Positions 5,621 to 12,134 of a DNA stretch of 12,134 bases are shown one piece after another. Numbering within the stretch: the stretch's first letter is position 1; each line of letters begins with the position of its first letter. Source of the stretch: Candidatus Omnitrophota bacterium (GTDB lineage: Bacteria > NPL-UPA2 > BS750m-G34); the NCBI GenBank assembly GCA_016783345.1, contig JADHWT010000032.1, positions 1-12,134 on the forward strand, read 5' to 3'. A program made the translations under genes and the position numbers. Under the pieces are notes generated by a model. That model was not told the origin of the DNA. It made no database searches and saw only the letters and a list, made by a program, of their open reading frames with translations.

Positions 5621-8248
5621 ATGTTTACTAAAGTTCTAAGTGGTCTTTTCGGCACACGAAATAGCCGGGAACTCAAGAGGTTGGCGCCTTTTGTAGATTC
5701 CATAAATAAATTAGAGAAAGAGGTGTCCGCTTTAAGTGATTCCAGGCTTAGAGAAAAGACAGATGAATTTAAAAAAAGATTGGCAAAAGGCGAGACACAG
5801 GATGCCTTACTTCCCGAGGCATTTAGTGTAGCGCGGGAGGTTGCTAAACGCACAGTTAAGATGAGGCCTTTTGATGTCCAGCTTATCGGGGCAATTGTCC
5901 TTTATCATGGTAAGATTGCAGAGATGGCTACCGGAGAGGGAAAGACCCTGGTGGCAACCCTTCCTACATATCTTACTGCTCTCTCAGGACAGGGTGTCCA
6001 TATTATCACAGTTAATGACTACCTTGCCAGACGTGACAGAGACTGGATGGGTCCTATCTACGAATTCCTTGGTCTCTCAGTCGGGGCTATCCAGCACGAT
6101 ATGGATCATCAGGACAGGCAGAACGCATATAGATGTGATATCACTTACGGAACTAATAATGAATTTGGTTTTGATTATCTGAGAGACCACATGGTCCCCC
6201 GGAAGGATTTAAAGGTCCAGCGTGAATTAAACTATGCTATTGTCGATGAGGTTGACAGTATCCTTATAGATGAGGCGCGCACACCTCTTATTATTTCCGG
6301 TCCGGCTGAAGAGTCAACAGATAAATACTATACCCTTAACCGCCTTGTCCCAAGGTTAAAGCGCGGGGAGAGAGACGAAGAGACAAAGCAGGAGTCCGGC
6401 GACTATGTCGTTGATGAAAAGGCCCGCGCAGTGTATCTTACAGAGGCCGGTGAGGAGAAGGCATGCAAGTTTTTGAATCTACCCAGTTTAAGCACACTGG
6501 AAACGATGGAGGAAAAACACCATATTACCCAGGCCCTCAGGGCCTATGAGCTTTTTAAACTGGATGTGGACTATATGCTGAAAGACGGGAAGGTTGTGAT
6601 TGTAGATGAATTTACAGGCAGGCTCATGCCCGGCCGCAGGTGGAGTGACGGTCTCCACCAGGCCATTGAGGCAAAAGAGAAGGTGCGTATCGAAGAAGAA
6701 AACCAGACCCTTGCCACAGTTACATTTCAGAATTATTTTCGCATCTATAATAAACTTGCAGGTATGACCGGGACTGCTGCTACCGAGGCCAATGAATTTC
6801 AGGAAATTTATAAACTGGAGGTAATGGTTATCCCGCCTAATCGTCCGCTTATCCGCACCCATCATCCTGACGTAATCTACAAGACCGAGAGAGAGAAATT
6901 TAATGCTGTGGTCAAAGAAATAGAAGAATGTAATAAGCTTGGCCGCCCGGCCCTGGTCGGGACTATATCTATTGAGAAATCCGAGAGACTCTCCCATATG
7001 CTCAAGAAAAAGAATATCCCGCATAATGTCCTGAATGCGCGCTACCATGAAAAGGAGGCGGAGATTGTAGCGAGAGCTGGCGAACCTTCTGCCGTTACAA
7101 TTGCCACAAATATGGCAGGCCGCGGGACAGATATTGTCCTGGGAGAAGGTGTGGCGAAAAAAGGCGGACTCCATATCGTCGGCACAGAGCGGCATGAATC
7201 GAGACGCGTTGACAATCAGCTCCGCGGCAGGGCTGGCAGGCAGGGAGACCCTGGTTCGTCGCGGTTTTATCTCGCATTAGAAGACGACCTTATGAGGATC
7301 TTTGGGTCGGATAGACTCACCAGGATTATGGATAGGTTGGGCATGGAAGAAGGGCAGGACATCCAGCACCCGCTCGTTACACGCGCTATTGAGACTGCGC
7401 AGAAACGGGTGGAGGGGCATAATTTTGATATCCGCAAACAGCTTCTGGAATTTGACAACGTTATGAATAAACAGCGGGAGGTTATCTATGAGCAGAGGGA
7501 TCTGGTTTTAGAGAGTGATAATCTAAAAGATGTGATCCTGGATATGATCGGCGACATGGCAGGAGAGAGGGTCTCTTTATATGCCGGGAAGGATTTGCAC
7601 CATGAGGAATGGGATATAGACGGTCTCTGCCAGTGGCTCAAAAGTTCTTTCGGGATCGAGATGAATGTTTCATCTGTTAAAGAGATATCCTCGAGCGAAG
7701 ACTTTATTTCATTTATAACTCAAAAAATTAAGGATGGATATAAAGAGAAAGAGACCTCGATAGGTGAGGCGCATTTTAGACAATTAGAAAAGGCAATTCT
7801 ATTATCAGTAGTTGACAGCAAGTGGAAGGACCATCTCTACGCCATGGACAATCTCCGTGAAGGGATAGGTCTAAGGGCGTATGGCCAGAGAGACCCCCTG
7901 ATTGAGTATCAGCATGAAGGATCCGGTATGTTTACTGCTATGATAGATTCTATAAAGGAAGAGGTCCTTGGATTCCTTTTCAAGGTAAGACCAGCCGGGG
8001 AGATCAAAGAGAGATCGGTATTTTCTTTATCCGGGCAGAGTTTCCTCCACCCTGATGCCTCACCGATGAGCAGGATTCCGCAAGCACCTCCGGAGTCTCC
8101 GGGACAGGCGCCACCACCCACACAAACAGGGCCAGGCCCCCAGCCTCCATCCCCTTATCAAAGGGAAGGGAAGAAGGTAGGCAGAAACGACCCATGCCCA
8201 TGCGGGAGCAACAAGAAATATAAAAAGTGCTGCGGAAAAAGCATATAA
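5621..8248 (+). CDS. secA: Preprotein translocase ATPase SecA
   Basis: SecA (875 aa) drives ATP-dependent export of unfolded proteins through SecYEG. The N-terminus (SINKLEKEVSALSDSRLREK, then MRPFDVQLIGA) is canonical. Visible elements are Walker A ATGEGKT (103-109), TYGTNNEFGFDYLRD (~166-180), Walker B IVDEVDSILIDEARTPL (~207-223), MTGTA, ATNMAGRGTDI, ERHESRRVDNQLRGRAGRQG and the helical scaffold WKDHLYAMDNLREGI. A Pro-rich linker (~820-850) leads to the zinc tail GRNDPCPCGSNKKYKKCC, with C859, C861, C870 and C871 arranged C-x-C-x8-C-C, which binds SecB and the ribosome in other species. The length is typical. GGAG (5612-5615) lies 5 nt before the ATG. The 94-bp gap after uvrC has no strong promoter, so co-transcription is possible. 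Confidence 0.97.
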   Translation: MFTKVLSGLFGTRNSRELKRLAPFVDSINKLEKEVSALSDSRLREKTDEFKKRLAKGETQDALLPEAFSVAREVAKRTVKMRPFDVQLIGAIVLYHGKIAEMATGEGKTLVATLPTYLTALSGQGVHIITVNDYLARRDRDWMGPIYEFLGLSVGAIQHDMDHQDRQNAYRCDITYGTNNEFGFDYLRDHMVPRKDLKVQRELNYAIVDEVDSILIDEARTPLIISGPAEESTDKYYTLNRLVPRLKRGERDEETKQESGDYVVDEKARAVYLTEAGEEKACKFLNLPSLSTLETMEEKHHITQALRAYELFKLDVDYMLKDGKVVIVDEFTGRLMPGRRWSDGLHQAIEAKEKVRIEEENQTLATVTFQNYFRIYNKLAGMTGTAATEANEFQEIYKLEVMVIPPNRPLIRTHHPDVIYKTEREKFNAVVKEIEECNKLGRPALVGTISIEKSERLSHMLKKKNIPHNVLNARYHEKEAEIVARAGEPSAVTIATNMAGRGTDIVLGEGVAKKGGLHIVGTERHESRRVDNQLRGRAGRQGDPGSSRFYLALEDDLMRIFGSDRLTRIMDRLGMEEGQDIQHPLVTRAIETAQKRVEGHNFDIRKQLLEFDNVMNKQREVIYEQRDLVLESDNLKDVILDMIGDMAGERVSLYAGKDLHHEEWDIDGLCQWLKSSFGIEMNVSSVKEISSSEDFISFITQKIKDGYKEKETSIGEAHFRQLEKAILLSVVDSKWKDHLYAMDNLREGIGLRAYGQRDPLIEYQHEGSGMFTAMIDSIKEEVLGFLFKVRPAGEIKERSVFSLSGQSFLHPDASPMSRIPQAPPESPGQAPPPTQTGPGPQPPSPYQREGKKVGRNDPCPCGSNKKYKKCCGKSI

Positions 8249-8259
8249 TGCTCTTTTCC
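8234..8259 (+). terminator. Hairpin spanning the secA stop codon, possible terminator
   Basis: GGAAAA-AGCAT (8234-8244), loop ATA, pairs with ATGCT-C-TTTTCC (8248-8259): 11 bp with one bulged C. The 3' arm supplies a short T run but no T-tract follows the stem, so termination efficiency is uncertain. The loop lies on the secA stop codon (8246-8248). Confidence 0.35.
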
Positions 8260-8269
8260 CTTAAAACAA

Positions 8270-8298
8270 TTGCTAAATAGACTTATTTCAGGTAAAAT
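8270..8298 (+). promoter_or_regulatory. Putative promoter of the nucleotidyltransferase module
   Basis: TTGCTA (8270-8275), a 17-bp spacer and TAAAAT (8293-8298) give a plausible sigma70-type promoter (4/6 and 5/6 matches). The start would be near 8305, downstream of the alternative TTG at 8299, which favours the ATG at 8332 as the start codon. Confidence 0.45.
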
Positions 8299-8331
8299 TT
8301 GATTATAGGCAATTATGAGGAAGCAAAAGAG

Positions 8332-8871
8332 ATGAGATATGAGACAGAATTCCATTTAGTTTCAGCTATATTAAAAAAGACACATACAGCCGCTGTTCTA
8401 ATAGGTGGTTTTGCGGTTAATTATTATAACGTATCGCGCCAAACTGCAGATATAGATTTTTTGACAACAGAGAATGATTTCAAGGAAGTGTTAGTTCTGT
8501 TAGAAAAAGAAGGCTATAAAGAGGATAACAGGCGGAAGTTGTTTAGCAGGTTAAAAAGTGTAAAGCATTATATTCTGGATATTGATTTCATGTTTGTTGA
8601 CAAAAATACGTTGGATAAAGTTATAAAAGATGCCAAGAAAATTACTATCGCCAGCCAGAAGTTCCTTATTCCATCTCTTTTGCATCTGATAGCACTTAAG
8701 CTCCACTCAATAAAGAATAATCCCTCGCAACGTGAGCATAAAGACCTGATGGATATTATCGATTTGGTAAAGTATAACAATGTAGATATCAAAAGCGAAG
8801 AATTTAAGAGTATCTCTCAGAAATACGGCACAGAAGATATCTATAATAAAATATTATTAGAGACTAAGTGA
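8332..8871 (+). CDS. Nucleotidyltransferase-fold protein, AbiEii/DUF6036-like
   Basis: From ATG 8332 (GAGGAA at 8317-8322 as a moderately spaced Shine-Dalgarno) the protein is 179 aa; a TTG at 8299 would add 11 residues but probably lies upstream of the transcript start. The minimal nucleotidyltransferase signature is clear: GG (25-26) in VLIGGFAVNYY, then DID (40-42) in RQTADIDFL, with a later acidic pair D83/D85 in LDIDFMF. The C-terminal half has IPSLLHLIALKLHSI and REHKDLMDIIDL, the IAxKL...(R)xKDxxDI pattern of AbiEii/DUF6036-type proteins. Such proteins include toxins that transfer nucleotides to tRNA or other targets, but many are uncharacterised, so the substrate is unknown. It is followed after 1 nt by a small gene, and the region looks richer in A+T than secA, consistent with an accessory insertion. 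Confidence 0.78.
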   Translation: MRYETEFHLVSAILKKTHTAAVLIGGFAVNYYNVSRQTADIDFLTTENDFKEVLVLLEKEGYKEDNRRKLFSRLKSVKHYILDIDFMFVDKNTLDKVIKDAKKITIASQKFLIPSLLHLIALKLHSIKNNPSQREHKDLMDIIDLVKYNNVDIKSEEFKSISQKYGTEDIYNKILLETK

Positions 8872-8872
8872 T

Positions 8873-9046
8873 ATGGAAAAGTTAAATCTCCCTGTCATAA
8901 AAGGAAATATGCCAAAGGCGAAATCTCTATCAATGGACAACTATCTTAGATTTATTTATATGAATTTGAAATATACTGTAGATATAAAAACAATTAGAAA
9001 ACAAAAGAAATTTTCTGAGGTAAACGTGCCATTCGTTATGAGATAA
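8873..9046 (+). CDS. 57-aa protein paired with the nucleotidyltransferase (unknown function)
   Basis: ATG 8873 begins 1 nt after the nucleotidyltransferase stop (TGATATG arrangement) and runs 57 codons to TAA 9044-9046. The protein begins MEKLNLPVIKGNM, contains SMDNYLRFIYMNLKYTVD and ends KFSEVNVPFVMR. It is basic, with a probable helical middle segment (MDNYLRFIYMNLKY) followed by a Lys/Arg-rich stretch (IKTIRKQKK). There is no convincing Shine-Dalgarno, so translation likely depends on the upstream gene. Coding-like composition and the coupled position argue that it is a genuine partner, possibly an antitoxin, regulator or accessory subunit. No family is firmly recognised and the function is inferred only from position. 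Confidence 0.6.
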   Translation: MEKLNLPVIKGNMPKAKSLSMDNYLRFIYMNLKYTVDIKTIRKQKKFSEVNVPFVMR

Positions 9047-9089
9047 TTGGCCCAGGCGAAAGGCGTTAAATTTACCCTTAATTTGTTAT

Positions 9090-10523
9090 ATGGTAAGTTG
9101 CCGCCAAAATTTTTTTAAATTGATTCCACTTATTTTTACATCTATTTCCGCTATTTTACTTAGCCTTTCCATGCCACGCTTCACAGGGCAGGCAGGGCTA
9201 AATCTAAGTTTCCTAGAATGGTTTGCCCTGGTGCCCTGGTTTTTAGCCATTAGAGGGAAAAGAGCATTATATTCTTTTTTCCTTTCTTTATGGATGGGGA
9301 TATTGTTCTGGGGGATAACACTCTTCTGGCTGCGGCTGGTAACCGGACTGGGATTTTTTCTCCTGTTGCCGTATCTCGGGCTTTATTTTGCTGTGTTTGG
9401 GTGGGGACTGTCCCAGATTTACGGACGAAGTCGTAGAATCGGGACTGTCCCCGGCTTCCAGATTTTAATCCCATTAGTCTGGGTATTGCTTGAAAGGCTT
9501 CGCGGAGTTTTATTGGGGGGATTTCCGTGGCTCAGTCTCAGCCATGGACAGTATCTGAATATCCCTTTATTACAGTGGGCATCTTTAGCAGGAGAGGGCA
9601 TTATCTCCGGAATTATTATCCTGGTAAATCTTATTATTATGGCAATCTTTTTATCCAGGGGGAAGAAGAGAATTTTTCTCGCTATTGCACTTTTTCTTAT
9701 AATATTATCTGTTCATGTCGGAGGAAAGATTCTATTAAAGAGAGAGGCAGACAAGCAAGAGACCCTGAGAGTCGCAGTTATTCAGCCCAATATCATAGAG
9801 AAGTGGGACAAAGACTCTATGGAAGAGAACTTCAATATATTAATGGGATTGAACTGTGAATCTCTAAAAGAGCGACCGCAATTTATAATCTGGCCGGAGT
9901 CATCTTTTAGCTCAGACCTTGAAAAGGATAGACTGCATTTAGAACAGTTAAAGGGATTTGCCAGGGAACATAACCTGTATCTATTAGTTGGGGCAATAAA
10001 AGAGGTAGCTCAGGGAGAGTTTTATAACCGCGCTATTCTTATCTCTCCAGGAGATGAGATATCTTCGTATGATAAGGTGAGATTAGTCCCTTTCGGAGAA
10101 TATGTTCCCCTGGGAGAGAAATTTCCTCGGTGGGAGAGGTGGGTAGAAGATATAGCCGGATACAGGTTTTCTTTTGTCCCGGGAAAAGAACAAAATATTC
10201 TCTCAATAGACTCCACTCCATTCGGGGTCTTAATATGTTTTGAAGATATCTTCCCGGGGCTTTCCAGAAGATTCAAGGAAAAAGGAGCAAGGCTTCTTAT
10301 AAATATCACAGATGACCACTGGTTTGGCAGAGGCCCTGCACCTTATCAGCATCTTGCTGCCTCAGTGCTTCGGGCTGTAGAGAACCGGCTCCCTGTAGTT
10401 CGTTCAGCCAATACAGGCATCTCTGCTTTTATTGATTCTTCCGGCCGTATAATTAATATGGTAGAAAAGGAAGGGCATGCCATATTTGTCAGAGGAGTCT
10501 CTGTTCAAGAGATATCATTTTAA
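9090..10523 (+). CDS. lnt: Apolipoprotein N-acyltransferase
   Basis: Lnt (477 aa) transfers a third acyl chain to the N-terminal Cys of lipoproteins at the periplasmic face of the inner membrane. The N-terminal half has about six to eight hydrophobic segments (residues ~10-28, 42-55, 60-83, 84-105, 123-140, 170-190, 194-211). The C-terminal nitrilase-like domain starts at LRVAVIQPNI (~226) and has the triad E270 (IIWPESSF), K329 (YDKVRLVPFGEYVP) and C383 (VLICFEDIF), almost the same positions as E. coli E267/K335/C387. GVLLGGFPWLSLSHGQY and ENRLPVVRSANTGISAFID are further family marks. Residues 105-121 are encoded by a REP-like palindrome at 9403-9452. The ATG has no Shine-Dalgarno; a TTG ten codons downstream is a weaker alternative. 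Its likely substrates include LptE. Confidence 0.93.
   Translation: MVSCRQNFFKLIPLIFTSISAILLSLSMPRFTGQAGLNLSFLEWFALVPWFLAIRGKRALYSFFLSLWMGILFWGITLFWLRLVTGLGFFLLLPYLGLYFAVFGWGLSQIYGRSRRIGTVPGFQILIPLVWVLLERLRGVLLGGFPWLSLSHGQYLNIPLLQWASLAGEGIISGIIILVNLIIMAIFLSRGKKRIFLAIALFLIILSVHVGGKILLKREADKQETLRVAVIQPNIIEKWDKDSMEENFNILMGLNCESLKERPQFIIWPESSFSSDLEKDRLHLEQLKGFAREHNLYLLVGAIKEVAQGEFYNRAILISPGDEISSYDKVRLVPFGEYVPLGEKFPRWERWVEDIAGYRFSFVPGKEQNILSIDSTPFGVLICFEDIFPGLSRRFKEKGARLLINITDDHWFGRGPAPYQHLAASVLRAVENRLPVVRSANTGISAFIDSSGRIINMVEKEGHAIFVRGVSVQEISF
9403..9452. repeat. REP-like 50-bp palindrome embedded in frame in lnt
   Basis: GGGGACTGTCCC (9403-9414) and GGGACTGTCCCC (9441-9452) are inverted with one central mismatch, and the interior also folds: GATTTACGGAC (9416-9426), loop GAA, GTCGTAGAATC (9430-9440), pairing with two single-base bulges. 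The whole forms one long imperfect hairpin. GGGGACWGTCCC ends are typical of REP-type repeats associated with TnpA_REP (RAYT) transposases in several phyla. It adds a charged, unconserved stretch (residues 105-121, GLSQIYGRSRRIGTVP) in a short loop between Lnt membrane helices, without breaking the frame. Confidence 0.72.
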
Positions 10524-10534
10524 AGCTTCATTTT

Positions 10535-10620
10535 CACACGGTGTGTTCCTATCAGACCCACCTTGGACCAAGTTATCCTATTCATAATTTTTTTATTGCT
10601 TTTTTCTCCTGCATGAGGAG
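10535..10620. repeat. Cluster of small palindromes after lnt
   Basis: Palindromes here are CACAC-G-GTGTG (10535-10545), an overlapping imperfect pair GGTGTGTT/GACCCACC (10540-10547 with 10555-10562), CTTGG-A-CCAAG (10562-10572) and CTCCT-GCATG-AGGAG (10606-10620). None is followed by a T-run on the plus strand. They may be remnants of a palindromic repeat element; no gene is visible in this gap (10524-10765). Confidence 0.4.
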
Positions 10621-10657
10621 CATGGTGGCCCGGATGACACGCTATTTTTGAGGAACA

Positions 10658-10684
10658 TGGGGGTCCATGTCTCCCACATTTTTT
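10658..10684 (+). terminator. Putative rho-independent terminator upstream of the ATPase gene
   Basis: TGGGGG (10658-10663) pairs with CTCCCA (10671-10676) across a 7-nt loop, with one G-T wobble, and T6 follows at 10679-10684. It could end transcripts entering from lnt. The alternative stem ACATGG/CCATGT (10655-10670 area) competes with it, and the same bases belong to a diverged repeat also found at 11988-12013. Confidence 0.45.
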
Positions 10685-10700
10685 GGAAAAAAGATATATC

Positions 10701-10729
10701 TTGACTTTTAGCTAAAAATGGCATATATT
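10701..10729 (+). promoter_or_regulatory. Promoter of the DUF4143 ATPase gene
   Basis: TTGACT (10701-10706), an exact 17-bp spacer and TATATT (10724-10729) match the sigma70 consensus in 5 of 6 positions at each hexamer. The start would fall near 10735-10737, inside the inverted repeat at 10734-10748. Confidence 0.6.
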
Positions 10730-10733
10730 CCTA

Positions 10734-10748
10734 ATTAGTAAGACTAAT
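10734..10748. promoter_or_regulatory. Operator-like inverted repeat at the ATPase transcription start
   Basis: ATTAGT-AAG-ACTAAT is a perfect 6-bp inverted repeat with a 3-bp centre, 5 bp downstream of the -10 hexamer and overlapping the expected start site. A repressor bound here would block initiation. It could instead be a small 5' RNA hairpin just upstream of the Shine-Dalgarno GGAGGT (10751-10756). Confidence 0.4.
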
Positions 10749-10765
10749 ATGGAGGTAAATGTCTG

Positions 10766-11926
10766 ATGAAAAATATAGAAAGAATATTGAAAATAGAACT
10801 ACCTGAAGGGCAATCTGCATTTTTATGGGGACCTAGAAAGACAGGTAAAACTACATATTTGAAAAAACGTTTTCCGGACAGCCTTATATACGACTTTCTA
10901 AAAACAGATTTTTTTATAGAGATTTCGAAAAATCCTGCGTTGTTGCGAGAACGACTGCTTGCAAAAAATGAGGGTTTTTTAAAATACCCAATAATACTTG
11001 ACGAAGTGCAAAAGGTTCCTCAGGTACTTGATGAGGTACACTGGTTAATTGAAAATAAAAGTTTAAGGTTTATCCTTTGTGGATCAAGTGCAAGGAAATT
11101 AAAAAGAGGCCAGGCTAATCTTTTAGGGGGAAGGGCATGGCGTTTCGAAATGTTTCCCTTAGTTACGGCTGAGCTTAATAATGTTGATCTTTTGCATGTT
11201 TTAAATCATGGTATGATACCGCAGCATTATTTACAGGGCGAGGAATACAGAAAATCTTTAAAGGCTTATGTGCAGGACTATTTGAAAGAGGAGATTTTTG
11301 CCGAAGGGTTAACGCGTAATATTCCTGCTTTTTCTAGATTTTTCGACGCTTTTGGTTATTCTCACGGTGAGCTTACGAATTATTCCAATATTGCCAGAGA
11401 TTGTGGTGTGGATTCAAAAACAGTCAAGGAATATTATCAGATTCTTGTTGATACATTGCTGGCTTGGAGGATTGAGCCTTTCAAAAAGAGACAATCGCGG
11501 CAGGTCATAACTAAAGCTGCAAAGTATTATTTGTTTGATGTGGGAGTTGCTGGATATCTGACAAAAAGGAATCTGCAAGAGAAAAGGGGCATAGAGTTTG
11601 GAAAGGCCTTTGAACATTTTTTGCTTATGGAAATAGTTGCTTACAGATCCTATAGCGGTAAAGACTTTGGAATAAATTTCTGGAGAACAAAATCCGGCCT
11701 CGAAGTGGATTTCATACTTGGAAACGGAGAGATTGCTATAGAGGTAAAAGGGGCAAGACGGCTGGATAAAAGAGACTTGAAGGGGCTGGAGACTTTTATG
11801 GAAGGGCGGTCACTAAAGAGAAGTATTGTTGTTTGCAATGAAAGGGAAAAGAGACTTCGCAATAAAATAGAAATATTGCCATGGGATAGTTTTCTGCGGG
11901 AATTGTGGGAAGGGGGAATTTTGTAA
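10766..11926 (+). CDS. AAA_14/DUF4143 ATPase with PD-(D/E)XK-like C-terminal domain
   Basis: The protein is 386 aa from ATG 10766, 9 nt after GGAGGT (10751-10756). The N-terminal ATPase has Walker A GPRKTGKTT (22-30), Walker B IILDEVQKVP (76-85), sensor-like LCGSSARKL (104-112) and LLGGRAWRFEMFPL (119-132), the standard AAA_14 pattern. A helical, winged-helix-like middle (~185-240, SNIARDCGVDSKTVKEYYQIL) resembles an HTH. The DUF4143 C-terminus contains FGKAFEHF (E283), SGLEVDFIL (D315) and IAIEVKG (E326, K328), the E...D...ExK layout of PD-(D/E)XK nuclease folds. Proteins of this family are abundant and often mobile in bacteria and archaea, but their function is not established; a role in DNA handling or defence is speculation. 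It has its own promoter and is flanked by palindromic repeats. Confidence 0.88.
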   Translation: MKNIERILKIELPEGQSAFLWGPRKTGKTTYLKKRFPDSLIYDFLKTDFFIEISKNPALLRERLLAKNEGFLKYPIILDEVQKVPQVLDEVHWLIENKSLRFILCGSSARKLKRGQANLLGGRAWRFEMFPLVTAELNNVDLLHVLNHGMIPQHYLQGEEYRKSLKAYVQDYLKEEIFAEGLTRNIPAFSRFFDAFGYSHGELTNYSNIARDCGVDSKTVKEYYQILVDTLLAWRIEPFKKRQSRQVITKAAKYYLFDVGVAGYLTKRNLQEKRGIEFGKAFEHFLLMEIVAYRSYSGKDFGINFWRTKSGLEVDFILGNGEIAIEVKGARRLDKRDLKGLETFMEGRSLKRSIVVCNEREKRLRNKIEILPWDSFLRELWEGGIL

Positions 11927-11963
11927 TTGACACCTTTTAATCTTTTTGTATTGCCCCTTGAGG

Positions 11964-11988
11964 TAAGTGCTTGTAAAGTAAGGACTTA
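11964..11988. repeat. Inverted repeat after the ATPase gene
   Basis: TAAGTGCTT (11964-11972) pairs with AAGGACTTA (11980-11988) with one G-G mismatch and a 7-nt loop. No T-run follows, so it is more likely part of the repeat cluster than a terminator. Confidence 0.45.
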
Positions 11989-12013
11989 AATGTGTGCCCA
12001 TGTCACCCATGTT
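11988..12013 (-). repeat. CCCATGT repeat unit related to the one upstream of the ATPase
   Basis: CCCATGT occurs twice (11997-12003 and 12006-12012). Read on the minus strand the unit begins AACATGGG and ends CACATTT, the same block order as the plus-strand unit at 10654-10681 (AACATGGG, CATG, CACATTT), with the middle diverged. The two copies face each other around the ATPase gene. Confidence 0.4.
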
Positions 12014-12035
12014 TATTTGCCGAGAAATCCCTATC

Positions 12036-12103
12036 TGTCATTGCGAGGTTAAGTTGGTAGTCGCAGTCTTTAGACTGCGGAATGAATAGCCGAAGCAATC
12101 TCA
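12036..12103. repeat. 68-bp interspersed palindromic repeat with nested hairpin
   Basis: The unit runs from TGTCATTGCGAGG (12036-12048) to CCGAAGCAATCTCA (12090-12103), with ATTGC/GCAAT arms, and contains a perfect nested hairpin CGCAGTC-TTTA-GACTGCG (12062-12079). The TCATTGCGAGG...GAAGCAATCTC ends are a widespread intergenic repeat pattern in several bacterial phyla. The rest of 11927-12134 has no gene and no clear terminator. Confidence 0.65.
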
Positions 12104-12134
12104 GAATTCCTTAAATTTTCTTGCTGCATTTTTT

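Noticed and set aside
6488..7195. 235-codon minus-strand frame inside secA
   Set aside because: It is an antisense shadow of a strongly conserved gene, with no family resemblance.
10535..12103. CRISPR array from the clustered repeats near the right end
   Set aside because: The units differ from each other, are not regularly spaced and do not form identical direct repeats with spacers; no cas gene is present.

Overview
The window most likely comes from a diderm (Gram-negative) bacterium of an uncultivated lineage. Support is a BamD-like TPR protein, an LptE lipoprotein and an apolipoprotein N-acyltransferase (Lnt), which together imply an LPS-bearing outer membrane with lipoproteins. The style of the proteins, the tiny mS38/bS22-like basic protein, the compact UvrC and the scattered palindromic repeats fit the PVC/Omnitrophota part of the tree. 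That placement is inference from family resemblance; no search was run. Base composition is moderate by eye, with visibly more A+T in the 8.3-9.05 kb module and the ATPase near the right end.

Layout. (1) 1-4010, plus strand, tightly packed operon-like run: the 3' end of a TPR plus carbohydrate-binding-like protein; an orphan ComEC-type metallo-beta-lactamase domain protein; a structured 182-nt leader; a 31-codon highly basic ribosomal-type protein; a secreted BamD-like TPR protein; the lipoprotein lptE; and holA (DNA polymerase III delta). Junctions are 1-4 nt overlaps or gaps except at the leader. (2) rpsT (bS20) lies on the minus strand, convergent with and overlapping holA by 48 bp, and divergent from uvrC. 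Its near-consensus promoter lies partly inside the uvrC coding region. (3) uvrC, an unusually short form (416 aa), then secA (875 aa, complete with zinc tail). (4) 8.25-9.05 kb: an accessory two-gene module with its own putative promoter, a nucleotidyltransferase-fold protein (AbiEii/DUF6036-like) followed after 1 nt by a 57-aa partner. (5) lnt (477 aa, catalytic E270/K329/C383), which carries a 50-bp REP-like palindrome read in frame. (6) 10524-10765: gap with small palindromes, a putative terminator, and a good promoter with an overlapping operator-like inverted repeat. (7) A AAA_14/DUF4143 ATPase with a PD-(D/E)XK-like C-terminus. (8) 11927-12134: no gene, several palindromic repeat units, one related in inverted orientation to a unit upstream of the ATPase.

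How the genes work together: the left operon joins cell-envelope assembly (BamD-like, LptE) with core information processing (small ribosomal protein, HolA, bS20), followed by DNA repair (UvrC) and protein export (SecA). Lnt completes lipoprotein maturation, which LptE would need. The nucleotidyltransferase pair and the DUF4143 ATPase look like accessory, possibly horizontally acquired, insertions among housekeeping genes. The best candidates for something new are the three-hairpin leader before the 31-aa protein, the nucleotidyltransferase/57-aa pair, the compact UvrC and the palindrome inside lnt.
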